The notes under the pieces were generated by a model. That model was not told the origin of the DNA, did no database searches, and was given only the letters and a program-made list of their open reading frames with translations. From Scolanthus callimorphus (taxonomy: Eukaryota > Cnidaria > Anthozoa > Actiniaria > Edwardsiidae): a stretch of 64,000 nucleotides of DNA. Shown in pieces: positions 13,301-24,367 of the stretch. The position numbers and the translations under genes are program-made. The stretch is from contig CM066924.1 in the NCBI GenBank assembly GCA_033964015.1, forward strand, positions 992,001-1,056,000. The letters are read 5' to 3'. Every line of letters starts with the position of its first letter. Within the stretch, counting starts at the first letter, position 1.

Positions 13301-16078
13301 ACACACAAACGACGTTTATCTGAAATATATAATCAAATGAAGACAAAACCTATCATACAAAGAACTTAGCAATTACTAAGTTTATTTAACTGTTCATTTA
13401 GGTATGTCCATTAAATTAAATTTAAGATGTCATTGTGATTTTTTCTCATTTCTCCGTGTCACTTTTCTATCTCAAAATACCAGGTTTCTTTGTTTAGCCG
13501 AGCAAAGTCTAATTTTCGAGCGAGCCAAAATCAACACAACATTGATAAGGGAAATCGCATTTAGATTGGCAAAACTGCTAAACGTTGCATTTTTTTTCGA
13601 AAACCGCCTTATTTAAAACCCGACCTTTTTTGGTTGTCCTGCAAGATGCTAAAAATGGAAATAGCGCAAAAATAAGGCATAATTTGGAAGTCTGTAGTGG
13701 GGCTGTGTTGCTTGCATTTGTACTGAATGTTTCCAAGAAATAATAAAAGCTAAAATTCAGTTTAAAAATTATAGAGAAAAGCCGATATTTTTGCGTGTTT
13801 ATGTCCTTGAGTCCTTGAGTCAAACAACTATGTCTTAACTGTAAGCTTTCTGCACAAACGAGATCAGAAAAAAAATCATTTGTGAAGATATTTTGCATGA
13901 AGACTAAGCATTCTGAGCCCTTTCTAAACAACGCCAAAATAAAAAGAGTCATCCAGTTGGGTAGCAATTGACTGGAGACCGCGGTGATTTGCACTAGACT
14001 TTTGAATTGAGCGAATTTTGCTCAGTCACAAACTGCTCAATTATTTGTTGATAAACTATCATTGAAAAAGAGAAAAATAGCCGAATCCATTGCCGACTTT
14101 TCACATAACCTTTTAGGCCTGAAATTAGACAAAAAAGCTACACGAGTGGAGTTTGCTCGAAGGGTTCAAAGAAAATCTAGTTACGTTGTCGGTAAGCAAA
14201 AGACACCGCAGATTTTCTGTCTCGTTCTGAACGCCAAACGAAGGGAATTGAATTCTTTTGGTGAGAGTTTTCCAAACACAGCGTGTGTTTCAATGGCGGT
14301 CAGCTTTAAAAACTTCATTTCCTTTTTTTCGGCGAGGCAAGAACACGTGCTGTAAATGTCAAAAATAATAATGAAAACCCGAAAGCAAGCGTTTCGGTTT
14401 CAAGGAACATGTCAAGTTTGATCCACACTGAGTTTAATTAAACAAGACCCTAATGAGAGAAAAGGCAGCGGCTTAACCGTGTCTTGTCCAATCAAATCTC
14501 GTACCCGGTCGTTGTTTTTCCATTATTTCAACGCCGACTTGCAAAGAAAAGCGAAAAACGCCGACAGAACCGGCTTTTGTGTTCAAAGGAACGACAACTT
14601 GAAATCTTTCAACGCTGAAAACTTTCCTCTAAACTGTCAAGTTTGTTAGCAAGTACACGGCAAACGAACAGCTGCAAAATTCAGCACGCAAAATAACACG
14701 CTGTCAAATTCAGTCAACTTCAAATTAAGAACGTTTGCCTAAAAGATTTTACACCGCTAATATTTGAAGTACTCAAGCCAAAGCAGGAAGCGTGGATAAG
14801 CATATTTACTCAGAGGAAACAAAAATACATAGCCGACATTTATTTGAATCCCTCTTTAATTTGAAAAACCCACACCCCCTTTTTAATTAAAATAATGCTT
14901 TTGGAGTTTGTCGAGTGGCTTTATGACAAAATTACTAGAGTAGTGTCAAGGAGAACAGCGCTGTGTCAGTGAACCGAAATCCAACGTTGCTGCAAAGTTT
15001 CTTCTTTCTGAAAATGAAGTAAGATCAGGTAACTTTACGGAGAAAATATGAATCCAGAAAGCCATTAATAAAGGCCCCATAGAGAGAATAATAAACCTGC
15101 ACACAGACAGGAGTTTTGTCTTTTGTTTGCATAATTATTTGCTTTAGTAAAGCGATTTATGTCCGACTTTCGGCCTATACTTGTTCCCTTTCGGTGCGGG
15201 TTTACCTAGTGTCGAGAAACCGCCTTTGAACACACCGCTAAATCCAAAGTTATCATTAAACAAAGCAAGCACAATCACGGGCCTTGATCTTTTATGTCTT
15301 TGTGTACTTAGCGAAAACAGCCCTACGTTAAATACCCTACAGACGCCTTGCTTAGCTGTTTTTTGGTTAAGGTATTTCACGGAGTTCCATAACTACCAGA
15401 CATCATTTATCAGACGAGAGCCGGAAACAAGAGGGGGTCAGCGACATTGGCATTAGGGGTGGTAATATTGCTATTTACTAGCGGCATAATTATACCCTTT
15501 TAATGCTCAAGCTGTTGTTTTATAGAGTCCATGTAATTATGGTTATTGAGGGGTGAAATTAGTGGCTTATCAAGTTTATTTTAGCGGTTCACGGTATATG
15601 ACTTTCTATAATAGGAATTAAGGCTGCGCCCTTACTTGCGGTTATTCACGTATGCCGAAATAAATGCAATTTAAAAATCGCGAAAGTTTGCCGACAAAGA
15701 CCGATTGTTTGCCGATTGGCTTCCGAAAATACTTGAAGATTCTTAGATGTGCTAAGGGACGGACCATTAGCAAAGTAAAGGGGGATGGGAGGGGAGGGGA
15801 GGGAGGGAAAGAGCAAAAACTGCATGCAGAGAAACACATTGAGAATAAAATGCAAATTCCAATTCAGGAAGTTCATGTGTGAGGCCATTTGCGTTTGTTC
15901 AAAGTGGTCAACAATGGTCAAATTCTGATGAATGAAGGAATAAAAATGCCTTCAGTTTGATTCAATTTGATTGACAGTGTTTCTTTCGATCTTATTGGCT
16001 TTGCAGTCAACAGGACGCGCGCTGAATTTTGCCCTTTTATATCATAAACATGTAAGGGCAATTTAGAAAAAAGGTGAA
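4399..16078. other. 3' flank of FoxB and long gene-poor region
   Basis: About 11.7 kb of AT-rich sequence with no supported exon, RNA gene or clear transposon. Small open frames exist on both strands, but they lack recognisable motifs and several begin at non-ATG codons. A stretch that is poor in repeats beside a developmental transcription factor may hold cis-regulatory elements. This is inference that needs cross-species conservation to support it. The FoxB 3' UTR probably occupies the first few hundred bases; I saw no strong AATAAA close by. Confidence 0.35.
15781..15810 (+). repeat. G-rich tract with G-quadruplex potential
   Basis: A purine tract made of runs GGGG-ATGGGA-GGGGA-GGGGA-GGGAGGG, with at least four G-runs separated by one to three bases. 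This fits the usual G-quadruplex pattern on the + strand. No gene start was found next to it. Confidence 0.5.
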
Positions 16079-16326
16079 ATTACCACTGTATGCATTGCTA
16101 CGGGACCTCAAAATTCAATGTTGCGATGGGCGATTTTTAGCCGTCAATCAAACCAAAACGCTGGATTCGGAATCAACCAAAATGTTTTTAAGCTATCCTT
16201 TGGCATCCCTTGCCTAGAATGTTTAACTCCCTGTTCAAGAAAATTGATATTAAAGTTTTCTTGCGTAAAATCGCCCATCGCAACAGTGAATTTTGAAGGT
16301 CGCGTAGCAATGCATACAGTGGTAAT
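16079..16326. mobile_element. Foldback MITE, 248 bp, ~60-bp inverted arms
   Basis: The left arm begins ATTACCACTGTATGCATTGC and the right end is its reverse complement. The arms (about 16079-16140 and 16266-16326) match over some 60 bases with a few differences, and both contain the GCGATGGGCGATTTT block. Roughly 125 bp of unique sequence forms the loop. No coding capacity; typical of a non-autonomous inverted-repeat transposon. The target-site duplication is not clear. Confidence 0.75.
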
Positions 16327-16644
16327 CCCAAATTGTACACGGCCCCGTGTGATTACCTATACTAACTATTGGGAAATCAAGAGGCTCATGAGTTGAAGGT
16401 TGTTTCCTATTCTATCATGATACAGCGCATCTATAAGAGCATTGAATAATTCCAAAGATATTGTGTTTTCTATAAAGTTAGTTACGCAGAAAGAGAAAAG
16501 GCGCAAAGCTTTTTTGTGGGCATTATTATTTGAGTAGCGTTGTGAAATTTATTTTTGCTTATGAAAGGGTCCGTCTCACCCTTCCCATGATCCATTGTTT
16601 TGTTTTGTTCACATGATTTAATGCCATCAGAAAGTCTGACTTAC

Positions 16645-16923
16645 AGCTGTTTCAGGTAACACGCGACTTCGCCATTGTCAGATTCTTGGCTGTTGGGTCT
16701 TCTGCGCTGTCCATCAATGCAATCGTGTGAGCCAATCAGATCCTTGCCCAGTGCATTTGTTTGGCTTCCCTTGCGAGACATGTCGCGACAGAAGCCAATT
16801 CACTGCACTAGGCGAAGTGAACAAGGACCTGATTGGCTCACGTGGTTTGATTGACTACACAGAAAAGCCCAACTGGCAAGAAATGTTTTGAACGCGCTGG
16901 GTCGCGTGTTACCTGAAACAGCT
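16645..16923. mobile_element. MITE, 279 bp, ends AGCTGTTTCAGGTAACACGC
   Basis: The terminal inverted repeats read AGCTGTTTCAGGTAACACGC at the left and the exact reverse complement at the right. A second nested inverted pair (GTGAGCCAATCAG / CTGATTGGCTCAC) lies inside, so the whole unit can fold. A related degenerate pair of ends (AGCCAGTTCAGGTACACG ... CCCGAAACAGCTG) occurs at about 17513-17612, probably an older relative. Confidence 0.75.
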
Positions 16924-17238
16924 TTATGCAAAGGAATTCTACTATTACGAGTTTTCTTGCGCTGTACATTACCGCCGAATTCGTAGTATCGCGATGACCC
17001 AAAGTCAAGATTCCGATTTCGATTGGGCGATTCTGCGCTGTCAATCAAAATATAAATCACAATAAAAAAACAGATTTTGCACTCGTGATCTAAACTTCTA
17101 GAATAATTCTACTCAAAACTCAAAAAAGTTTGTTTGCCCTCCCGTCATGCTCGGTTGATCTACCCTTGGGAATCTAGAGGTCTATACATAGGCTCGTAGC
17201 GAAATAACAAGCACGTGACTGTTAAGCTGCAAATGGCC

Positions 17239-17399
17239 TATTAAAACCTCCACACAGGGTCCACACAGGGTCCATATTAAAACCTCCACACAGGGTCCAC
17301 ACAGGGTCCATATTAAAACCTCCACATTAAAACCTCCACACAGGGTCCACATTAAAACCTCCACACAGGGTCCACACAGGGTCCACACAGGGTCCACAC
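17239..17399 (+). repeat. Minisatellite, 11-bp core CCACACAGGGT
   Basis: An irregular tandem array mixing two modules: CCACACAGGGT (11 bp, often doubled or tripled) and the spacer ATTAAAACCT. The modules alternate in variable order, which suggests slippage or unequal exchange. The open frame on the minus strand across it, repeating WTLCGPCVE, is only a translation of the repeat. Confidence 0.9.
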
Positions 17400-17819
17400 G
17401 TGTTTGTGACGGAACAATATTCCGCGCACCGCTAGATTGGTTACCTTTTCTCTTTCCACGTGACTAACTTTATTGAAAACACTACATATGAAAGATATAG
17501 CACTTACAGCCAGTTCAGGTACACGTTGTTGCCAGCTTCGTGGAGTTGGGATTTTCAACGCAATCCGTGTGAGCCAATCAGGCGTTTGGGTGGCGTAATT
17601 CCCGAAACAGCTGTAAAAAAAGGGGAAAATTCGAAATGAATTGTGTTTTATTAGGAGCCCAGCCGTGACGTTTTTTTTTTTCTTTTCTGCCCGCTAAAAG
17701 GGAATCTTAGTGAAGGGCAAGGATGGACACTTTCTAGCGCCAATCTGTTCTCATGCATATAGACTGAAAAATTGATTTGCTATGCGCATGGGAAAGGCCA
17801 TGTTTGCACATGCGCAGGG

Positions 17820-19260
17820 CGAGTATCACTCGTAAGAAAGCATTACGCAGGAAAAGTGTCACATAAGAAAGTATCACGTAAGAAAGTATTACGCATGAAA
17901 AATGTCACGTAAGAAATTATCACGCAGAAAAAGTGTCGCGTAAGAAAGCATTACGCAGGAAAAGTGTCATATAAGAAAGCATCACGTAAGAAATTATCAC
18001 GCAGGAAAAGTGTCGCGTAAGAAAGCATTACACAGGAAAGTGGCACGTAAGAAAGTACCACGCAGGAAAAGTGGCACGCAAGAAAGTATCATGCATTAAA
18101 AGTGGCACGTAAGAAAGCATCACGTAAGAAAGTATTACGCAGGTAAAGTATCACGCAAGAAAAGTATCAGGTAAGAAAGTATCACGTAGGAAAAGTGTCA
18201 CGTAGGAACAGTATCACGCAGGAAAAAGTGCCACGTAAGAAAGTATCACGTAAGAAAGTATTACGCAGTATTACGTAGGAAAAGTGTCGCGTAAGAAAGC
18301 ATTACACAGGAAAAGTGGCACGTAAGAAAGTACCACGCAGGAAAAGTGGCACGTAAGAAAGTATCACGCATTAAAAGTGGCACGTAAGAAAGCATCACGT
18401 AAGAAAGTATTACGCAGGAAACGTATCAGGTAAGAAAGTATCACGTAGGAAAAGTGTCACGTAGGAACAGTATCACGCAAGAAAAAGTGCCACGTAAGAA
18501 AAGTGTCACGAAGCAACAGTGTCACGTAGGAAAAGTATCACGTAGCAACAGTATCACGTAGGAAAAGTATCACGTAGGAAAAGTGTCACGTAAGAAAGTA
18601 TGTCGCACGAAAAGTGTCACGTAAGAAAGTATGTCGCACGAAAAGTGGCACGTAAGAAAGTATCACGCAAGAAAGTATTACACAGGAAAGTGGCACGTAA
18701 GAAAGTACCACGCAGGAAAAGTGGCACGTAAGAAAGTATCACGCATTAAAAGTGGCACGTAAGAAAGCATCACGTAAGAAAGTATTACGCAGGAAAAGTA
18801 TCAGGTAAGAAAGTATCACGTAGGAAAAGTGTCACGTAGGAACAGTATCACGCAAGAAAAAGTGCCACGTAAGAAAAGTGTCACGTACCAACAGTGTCAC
18901 GTAGGAAAAGTATCACGTAGCAACAGTATCACGTAGGAAAAGTATCACGTAGGAAAAGTGTCACGTAAGAAAGTATGTCGCACGAAAAGTGGCACGTAAG
19001 AAAGTATCACGCAAGAAAGCATTACGTACACAGGAAAAGTGTCACGTAGGGAAAGTATCACGCAGTAAAAGTGTCACGTAAGAAAGCATCACGTAAGAAA
19101 GTATTACGCAAGAGAAGTGTCACGTAAGAAAGTATCACGCAGTAAAATTATCACGTAGGAAAAGTGTCACGTAGGAACAGTAACACGTAGGAAAAGTAGG
19201 AAATATCAAGAAAAAGTGTCACTAGAAGAAGTGTCACTTGTAGGAAATCGTAGGAACTCG
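17820..19260 (+). repeat. Degenerate minisatellite (~15-16 bp units) with higher-order structure
   Basis: About 1.44 kb of near-continuous short units alternating between forms like TCACGTAAGAAAGTA (15 bp) and TCACGCAGGAAAAGTG (16 bp), giving a loose ~31-bp dimer. A longer segment starting with TTACACAGG is repeated at 18028, 18302 and 18678 (spacings 274 and 376 bp) with the same order of variant units, so there is higher-order duplication on top of the basic unit. No open frame runs through it. It abuts a sequence block at 19255 that recurs, inverted, at the end of the window. Confidence 0.9.
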
Positions 19261-19840
19261 GTCGAGTGAGAAAAAAGTTGACAATTGTAACCACCCAAAG
19301 GAATCATCACATATACATACTTTATTGTAACTCCTCCAAAAAGGCTATTCTGGTACAATTTTCAAACGAAAACTTACAAAGAGGACAAAGGAAATTACTG
19401 AAATCAAAAACAAAAACATAAAAAATCCATATCTATATACAATCTATATACATTTAACAATTGCGAATTGAGATTGAAATTCTAATTATTGGCCCAAAAA
19501 GTGGGTGGTAGCTTTCCGTTTAAAAGCTAGGGTTGTGTTTGCAACTCAGGCATTCTCGGATAGAGAGTTGTAGAGCTTTGCCCCAAGAAAGGCAAAGGAA
19601 CACTGGCCGACTTTAGCCTACATTTCGGTAGATTGATGGTTGATGGTAGATCAACCATCAATATCATCACGTGATCTGAATTGGGCGGCAACAAGATGTA
19701 AACACCGATTTTGTCTATTCTCCAGTGTGCGCTAATCAGAAAGTCGTGCGCATTTACATCTCAACACATCCGGGACATATCATGCAGCAAGGGCTGCGTA
19801 AAGGCATTTCGATTCTTATGATAATATCATCAGAACTTGT
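19255..19840. mobile_element. Unique half of a dispersed element beside the minisatellite
   Basis: The block right after the minisatellite (GTTGACAATTGTAACCACCC at 19277-19296, and the region around 19684-19702 with GGCGGCAACAAGATG) recurs in reverse orientation at 63918-64000, where the two matching pieces are joined with the middle missing. Minisatellite plus flank is therefore probably one dispersed element family. It contains an inverted GATTGATGGTTGAT/ATCAACCATCAAT pair near 19630-19660. No protein-coding capacity was recognised. Confidence 0.5.
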
Positions 19841-20114
19841 GCGAAGGTGAATTTTTCTCTAAATGGAGTACGCTACATGTACAATGAGCATTTACAAATG
19901 GACGTGGAGACTCCAAAATATATTTTGCTCTCGAACCTAATAAAACCTTGTAGAAAATGGAATATGCTATTTCACTCTGAGCTATGTTTAGCATGATCTT
20001 AATTTTTTCCCCAAATCTCACCTTTCATGACGTTCGTATAAACTTGGTTTCTATAAAGGCAAGGTGTGTAGCGTTAAAATATATTTGTCCACAGGCAGCC
20101 CAATCATTTTTTGT

Positions 20115-20160
20115 GTATAGAGGAAATTACTTATTATTTCCCTCTATACATACAAATTGA
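20115..20160. repeat. Short perfect hairpin
   Basis: TGTATAGAGGAAAT and its inverted partner ATTTCCCTCTATACA are separated by a few bases. It is probably a minimal inverted-repeat remnant. No run of T follows that would suggest a terminator. Confidence 0.5.
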
Positions 20161-20223
20161 TTGAGCTTTGGTTTGCCACGTAGATGGATGACCACAACGC
20201 AAATTATTCTCATGCGTCAGATA

Positions 20224-20649
20224 TTAAGCCGTACGTGATACAAGAGTGAAAAATATCCGCAAGGCTTTCGTTTTGTAATAAACATCTAATTTAACAATTT
20301 TGTCCCCCACGAGGGTGAAACGTTCCGAAACACGTCCAACCTGTTCGTCCTGTTTGGGCCATTGTACGTGATGAGGGAAGCTACGTAAACAAGGAATTTT
20401 ATACAAGTGCGCATTCACCCATTTAATGCATATCATAAATACCCTGATCGGCCCACCCTGATCAAAACCGTCGTTTTTGAAACGCTCGCGACGAAAACCG
20501 AATTTAGAAGTATTTGCCTTATTTGGAAGTGACGGTAGATTCCCTTCTGATATTAAAAGAACTCCGGCGACATTTGCCAGAAAAACACTGAATTTTAAGC
20601 GAGAACTTCCAGAAATTTTAGCGACTCGATTTTTCAAAGCATCCTTCAT
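20224..20649 (-). CDS. Unassigned 141-codon open reading frame (doubtful)
   Basis: An ATG-started frame beginning MKDALKNRVAKISGSSRLKF, moderately basic, with a hydrophobic patch (FSVFLANVAGVLLI) near residues 20-33. I recognise no domain and see no clear splice sites or polyadenylation signal next to it. A frame of this length is close to what chance would give in 64 kb of eukaryotic DNA, and the + strand also has an overlapping 100-codon frame. It could be a lineage-specific gene, a transposon relic, or noise; noise is most likely. Confidence 0.15.
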   Translation of the reverse strand: MKDALKNRVAKISGSSRLKFSVFLANVAGVLLISEGNLPSLPNKANTSKFGFRRERFKNDGFDQGGPIRVFMICIKWVNAHLYKIPCLRSFPHHVQWPKQDEQVGRVSERFTLVGDKIVKLDVYYKTKALRIFFTLVSRTA

Positions 20650-21214
20650 GTTGGAACCAGCTCAGCAGCCAGGGCAGATTTATTTTGAGCATCCACAGGG
20701 AACCCGCACGGCTCGACCCAGTCCCCTTATGGCCATTTTACACAAAAACGACGGCATACTTTGGATATGGCTAAGCTGAAGCTGATCAGAAATAACTAAT
20801 AGTTCTCCTCACAATGTTTTCCCATTACAGATCACGTGGCATTCCTCTGACTATTCTTTCTTTCTTTCTCTCTTTCTTTTTCTGCTACGCACCGAAGGAT
20901 GTATGAATATGGAAGCATCCCAAACAAAGAAATAATACTCAAACGCATGCCACGTTATCTGAAATGCCGAGGAGGTCTATTGCGGCGACACGTGGCATAC
21001 TCTGATTGGCTCACCCAACACTGGAATGCGAGGTTAATATTAAACAACAAAAGGTTTGTTTTACCCGTCACTGTTTGATGAAGAAGTTTAAAATGATTTT
21101 TAATGAGGTAAATTTTTCATAAAATATGATTTTCACAAAGAACAATGCAGTTATCTGAAAGATTTCTCGTTATAATCAACCTTCACATCTCTCAACACTC
21201 AGGCTAGCTCCATT

Positions 21215-21530
21215 ATTCCCTGCTAGCAGAGGCCTCTTCTCTGCATTTCGCTGGCTGAGGTTCGCGAGGAAAAGAGACCTCTGCGTTCACAACATTGGAC
21301 GGTTTGCACCGTTTCTTGAGCCCACTATATGCGCACGCATATCTACAGACGTTTTCCGCTGGAGAGCTCAAATAATAACAGCGGAAAACGTCTGTAGATA
21401 TGCGTGCGCATATAGTGGGCTCAATTAGAAACGGTCAGCAAACCGTCCAAGGCTATGGACGGCGGCAAAACAAAGCGAGTTTCGACTCAGCGCAGAGGTC
21501 TCTTTTCCTCGCGAACCTCCGCGCGCGCTC
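21215..21530. mobile_element. Foldback (palindromic) element
   Basis: Two nested inverted-repeat layers. The inner arms, 21315-21359 and 21380-21424, are an essentially perfect 45-bp stem (TGAGCCCACTATATGCGCAC and complement) around a 20-bp loop. The outer arms carry GAGGTTCGCGAGGAAAAGAG (about 21257-21285) and its complement (about 21490-21520). A second copy of the outer arm occurs at 53039-53166, so the family is dispersed. The family terminus seems to be CCCTGCTAGCAGAGG. Confidence 0.75.
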
Positions 21531-21707
21531 AACAAAAATGGCGGGAATTAATGCTGCGAGCGCGATTTTACAATACATGCCTTGGTATACACTTATTTTT
21601 AAAAACTGTAAGCGGCTGCTTCTTGTTGGGGTAGAAATGCTATATTCTCTTTGACTGACCGTAGCCTATTGTTGTCGTGTTTTACTGCATTCCTGGCCTT
21701 TCAAGTA

Positions 21708-22270
21708 CAGTCGAAGCTCTCTGTGCGACCGCTCTCGTAAGCGACCAGCTCCCATAACGACCATTTTCCCGAAACCCCGTTTGAAATGTCACATAAACTC
21801 TGTTATTTCAAGCTCTCCTAAGCAACCGCCTTATCGATGCGACCAGCTCCGTTAGCGACCACAATTTCAAATCACCTACAGAGATTTTCTATTGTTTTTA
21901 AGCTCTCGTAAGCGACCATAGTACTTTTTTTCTTTAAAACATCAGTCATCACCTCATAGATATCTAAACTGATACAAGCTGCACCAGTGAAATGCTATTT
22001 TCTACATATTCTCTATGGACATATTTGCGGTTATCTATTCTTAATTAAAGTCGGGAAATAAATCTAACTATTTTAAGCATTAGTACATGTTAGTATAACA
22101 TGATATTTTCTAGATTTATTGTACTAAGCTCTCGTAAGCGACCAACACCTCTTGTTCAAGTAGGAATCCGCTTGGTGGTCGCTTACGAGAGCCGTTCTCG
22201 TAAGCGACCAGCTCCGTTAACGACCGCAATTTTCAGTTCCCGAGGTGGTCGCTTACGAGAGCTTCGACTG
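21708..22270. mobile_element. TA-flanked MITE (563 bp), ends CAGTCGAAGCTCTC
   Basis: The ends are CAGTCGAAGCTCTC and GAGAGCTTCGACTG, flanked on both sides by TA. The paralogous host repeat has a single TA at the matching point (39017-39018). TA duplication fits the Tc1/mariner style of integration. The body is filled with GTAAGCGACCA units in both orientations (for example near 21735, 21848, 21905, 22135, 22200 and 22245), which look like subterminal binding repeats. There is no transposase. A second copy lies at 63066-63567 in the opposite orientation. Confidence 0.9.
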
Positions 22271-22731
22271 TAGAAGAAACCATTGCCACAAAGGTGAGAG
22301 ACGTTTGTTTTGGCAAACAGCAGCTTAACCGAGAAATTTGGGAATTACAATAAACATTTGTATACCGACTGTAGACGGCTGTTAGCAAAAGTTGCATTTC
22401 ACTGCGGGTCTTCAGCTTTTTCGAACACAAGACAATCGGATAATCTGATGCACTTTGGCACGCGACTGCAACTGTATAATAATGCACCAGTCAATTGTAA
22501 GCACCACCCCCCCAACCTCGGGGGAGGGTGGGGGCAACGTGGGGCATTTATACGTATTGGTCAGGTTTTGGTCCCGACTACATGGGGGATATCCTTGTCA
22601 TGGACCCCCCACCCCAGAGTGCGGGGGATTAGTTGGGGGATAGAACCTATTCCCAATACTCTCTTCGCCTTGGAAATACATCCACCTCAGGAGCGCCCGA
22701 ATTTTGATAAACGCATTTCATCAAGCCTCAG

Positions 22732-22893
22732 GCCCTGTCCACACTAACACGTTTTCCAAAGTATGCGTTTTCAAACTTATACGGATTCGATGAAAACGAT
22801 CAGCGTGTTAGTGTGGACGGAAGGCCTAAACGTATCAAAACGTATACGGATTCAAACGAAATCGCGTTAGAAAATCGCGTGTGGACGGGGTCT
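22732..22893. mobile_element. Short MITE of the GTCCACACTAACACG type
   Basis: Begins AGGCCCTGTCCACACTAACA and ends with GTGTGGACGGGGTCT, an imperfect inverted terminus. The interior repeats the CGTTTTC/ACGTATACGGATTC words in both orientations. It is nested in the 3.95-kb element. A relative with a similar start (CCTCGTCCACACTACACCG) lies at about 30958-31190. Confidence 0.6.
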
Positions 22894-23339
22894 CAGAGAA
22901 AGTGTAGATGAACGTTCCGTTTTTTATGTATAGTAAACAAATCCTGTAGGTTTTATTTTTCATGCGCGCAATTGAGCGCCGAAATGACGAAATTATTATT
23001 ATTCATTTGTGTGAAGCGCAGCCCAAATGACGAATTTCTGTAACGTCGAAATCACGCTTACTCTTCTTTCGAACATAGTGACTGCCCGCCAGGCCTATCA
23101 CTGCAGAGCATTTTTGGTTAGTTCTTCCTCGCCAAGATACACTTGTTCTTGTGAACGGTGCGAAGGTAGTGTCTTCGTTGCGCGAGTTGCCAAAGACTAT
23201 ATTAGATGATATTTTTATTACGTATTGAGTGAAGTGAAGTAGAAAAATGCAAATGATAGAGAATTTGTTGGAATAACTACTTAGAAAATTTCTCATTCAG
23301 GTGAAAGGACTCAATATATATTGGCATGGTAGCATCGAA

Positions 23340-23530
23340 TCACTTCAATCCTTGCCCCGCAGGGTGGGGGAATTTCCAACACATTTCGCCTCAGGGGTGG
23401 GGACAAAAATCCATATCAAGATAGTTCCATTGAAAAAGTGTCGACATTCTCCAACTTCCTTATAAGGAAATATCTGCATACCATATTTGGAATCCCAGTA
23501 GGTTTTTCACTATTTCTATTGGCTTAGAAA
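23340..23530. repeat. Dispersed segment shared with 30.8 kb
   Basis: The sequence around CAACTTCCTTATAAGGAA and CATACCATATTTGGAATCCC recurs in reverse orientation at about 30797-30900. A weaker echo is the TTCCTAATAAGGAAG and TTTTCTTGATATGG words near 61425-61490. It appears to be an internal module shared by several non-autonomous elements. Confidence 0.55.
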
Positions 23531-24367
23531 GCTTAAAACTCAACCAAATTTCAAATATACTCGAGGAAAGACATGAGGAGCTTTACTCCGTTCAAGATTG
23601 CGCAGCGGGAATCGACGATTTTGGTTCAAAATCCAATTAAGTACCCGATATCAATTACTTAAGCCAATTAATACGGCTGCTACGATTTCGAAAGCGACAA
23701 AAGACATATGTCATTTCATTCAATAAAAGACCAGGCTACGATTAAATAGTTAATGTTATACTTGTAATCGAAACTAGAACACTGATAGATACTGTTACAT
23801 TCTGTGCTTGGCGCCTTCACGTTCGGTCCGGTTGTGACATGGGACAAGACTGCAGCTTTAAAGAGTGATCTTGGCTAATTGTCAACGCCAAAAAGATGGT
23901 ATGCTCTTTCTGAAAGTCTTTGTGGCTGCAAACCGAGGTTATTGGCTAAATACAAGTTTTTTGAGCGCTTCCCAGGCGAAATATCAAAGCTTCACTGCAG
24001 GATGTCTGGGTTAAAGATGGCGGGTCGACTGCTCCAATGTCCTGGTTTCAGTCACGGACGATTTACAAATGGCCAACGCCAAGATTACTTCTATGTTTAT
24101 GCATGTTCGTGTTCATGCTTTTGGGCTCATCGGCGGGCTTGTGAAACAGAATATCTAGAACTATGATGCCAAAAGCTCGTTTTCCTGATTTCTTCCGATT
24201 TGTTCACGCACTGCAGAGCATATCAACACCCGTCGACTTATAGCTCATGCTAGATATCATCGAATGGAGAACCAATACATTCGGACAATATTTTTTGAAC
24301 GACCTTATTGATAGGACGAGGGGGGCAGACCATGTTCACGAGAATTAGGATATCGAATAGTAGTAGA

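Noticed and set aside
13578..13994. 138-codon minus-strand frame
   Set aside because: It begins at a GTG, and the sequence looks like translated AT-rich DNA without motifs.
17182..17397. Repetitive WTLCGPCVE peptide on the minus strand
   Set aside because: It is a direct translation of the 11-bp minisatellite, not a gene.
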